Of a stretch of 30,908 nt of DNA, positions 30,424 through 30,908 are shown piece after piece; position 1 is the first letter of the stretch, and every line of letters starts with the position of its first letter. This stretch comes from Methylococcaceae bacterium. GTDB lineage: Bacteria; Pseudomonadota; Gammaproteobacteria; Methylococcales; Methylococcaceae. Where the stretch lies: contig VEPB01000041.1 of NCBI GenBank assembly GCA_012026715.1, forward strand, positions 1-30,908. The letters run 5' to 3'. Both the position numbers and the translations under genes were made by a program. The notes beneath the pieces are model-generated. The model searched no databases. It was not told the origin of the DNA and saw nothing but the letters and a program-made list of their open reading frames with translations.

Positions 30424-30908
30424 ATGAATCACAAAGTTCGGATGGTCGTCCTGTTCGTGCTGGCCATTAGTTCCGCAGCCCGCGCCGACGAAGACCTGCA
30501 GGTACCGCACATGGATCCGTTGACGCGCGACCCGGCGTTGACTCTGCGTGAGGTGGTAGACGCGACGTTTCGGCAATACCCGCAAGGCAGCCTGATCGCT
30601 GCACTGGACGAGGAAGCCAAGGCCCTCCACCGCCGCAGTGATAGCCTGGTGGCCGGCTACCCCATGATCTACCTGCAATGGATCGACGACCGGGTCATGA
30701 ACGACCGTGGCGAAGTGCAAATTCAGACCGGCTATCAGGTTCCCTTCTGGATGTGGAACCAGCGATCCGCGAGCCGCTCGGTTGCCGAGGATGCCGATAA
30801 AGCGACCAGCAGCTTCGCGGCAGCCGTCAAACACGAAGTGGCCGGTCTGGTGCGCGATGCCCTGTGGAACCTGGAACTGGTTCAGAACCGGAGAGAAATG
30901 GCCCAACA
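30424..30908 (+). CDS. TolC-family outer-membrane efflux protein (partial, 3' end beyond window)
   Basis: 161 codons are visible before the right edge. A signal peptide (MNHKVRMVVLFVLAISSAARA, cleaved at ARA) is followed by LTLREVVDATFRQYPQ, the first helix-strand repeat of outer-membrane factors. YPMIYLQWIDD and GEVQIQTGYQVPFWMWNQR follow the order seen in the metal-efflux branch (CusC/CzcC type). Such proteins form the trimeric outer-membrane channel of tripartite pumps, so membrane-fusion and RND genes probably follow outside the window. No clear Shine-Dalgarno precedes the ATG at 30424; ATG 30442 is possible but would cut the signal peptide. Confidence 0.82.
   Translation, partial: MNHKVRMVVLFVLAISSAARADEDLQVPHMDPLTRDPALTLREVVDATFRQYPQGSLIAALDEEAKALHRRSDSLVAGYPMIYLQWIDDRVMNDRGEVQIQTGYQVPFWMWNQRSASRSVAEDADKATSSFAAAVKHEVAGLVRDALWNLELVQNRREMAQ

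Overview
The window is high-GC bacterial chromosome. Gene content suggests a gammaproteobacterium: the order tig-clpP-clpX-lon, an Ada protein with the enterobacterial domain layout, a YbaL-type antiporter, a UmuD-like protein and an aryl-polyene-type pigment cluster. A methanotroph or purple-sulfur-type lineage is possible, but nothing in the sequence fixes the genus. There is no rRNA, insertion sequence or CRISPR array. One tRNA is present.

Layout. (1) 1-6061, minus strand: the end of an aryl-polyene-like (APE) cluster, read as sterol desaturase-like enzyme, LolA-like periplasmic protein, MMPL exporter, ketosynthase, and ketosynthase chain-length factor cut by the window edge. The last four overlap or abut. 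(2) 6062-6649: spacer with an inverted repeat and a possible decayed PhnD-like fragment. (3) 6650-9507, plus: a translationally coupled Hsp20-Lon pair, the first of two Lon proteases. (4) 9607-12323: an FMN reductase divergent from a YbaL-type K+/H+ antiporter. (5) 12334-14868: the complete AmmeMemoRadiSam trio (A and B on minus, radical SAM enzyme divergent on plus), then ada. (6) 16156-18861: about 730 bp with no recognisable gene, then a 52-residue ORF whose C-terminal part resembles the conserved C-terminal peptide of FtsZ. It is divergent from a UmuD-like autoproteolytic protein across a strong palindrome that overlaps both predicted promoters. An OafA-type acyltransferase follows the UmuD-like gene. 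(7) 18858-27977, minus: a proteostasis block read as tRNA-Leu(UAG), tig, clpP, clpX, lon, msrB, ppk1. (8) 28138-30908, plus: CPBP protease coupled to a class II aldolase-fold protein, a small DUF2892-type membrane protein, and the start of a TolC-family outer-membrane protein.

How the genes fit together. The minus-strand block groups protein folding (trigger factor), ATP-dependent proteolysis (ClpXP, Lon), methionine sulfoxide repair (MsrB) and polyphosphate synthesis (PPK1). Lon is preceded by a good sigma-32-like promoter. Polyphosphate is known in E. coli to redirect Lon, so lon-msrB-ppk1 linkage makes functional sense. PPK1 carries an extra N-terminal helix-hairpin-helix module resembling the C-terminal repeats of NusA.

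The most unusual locus is 16884-17730. My reading, which is inference, is a damage-responsive switch in which a self-cleaving UmuD/LexA-like protein may control a small division inhibitor that mimics the FtsZ tail.
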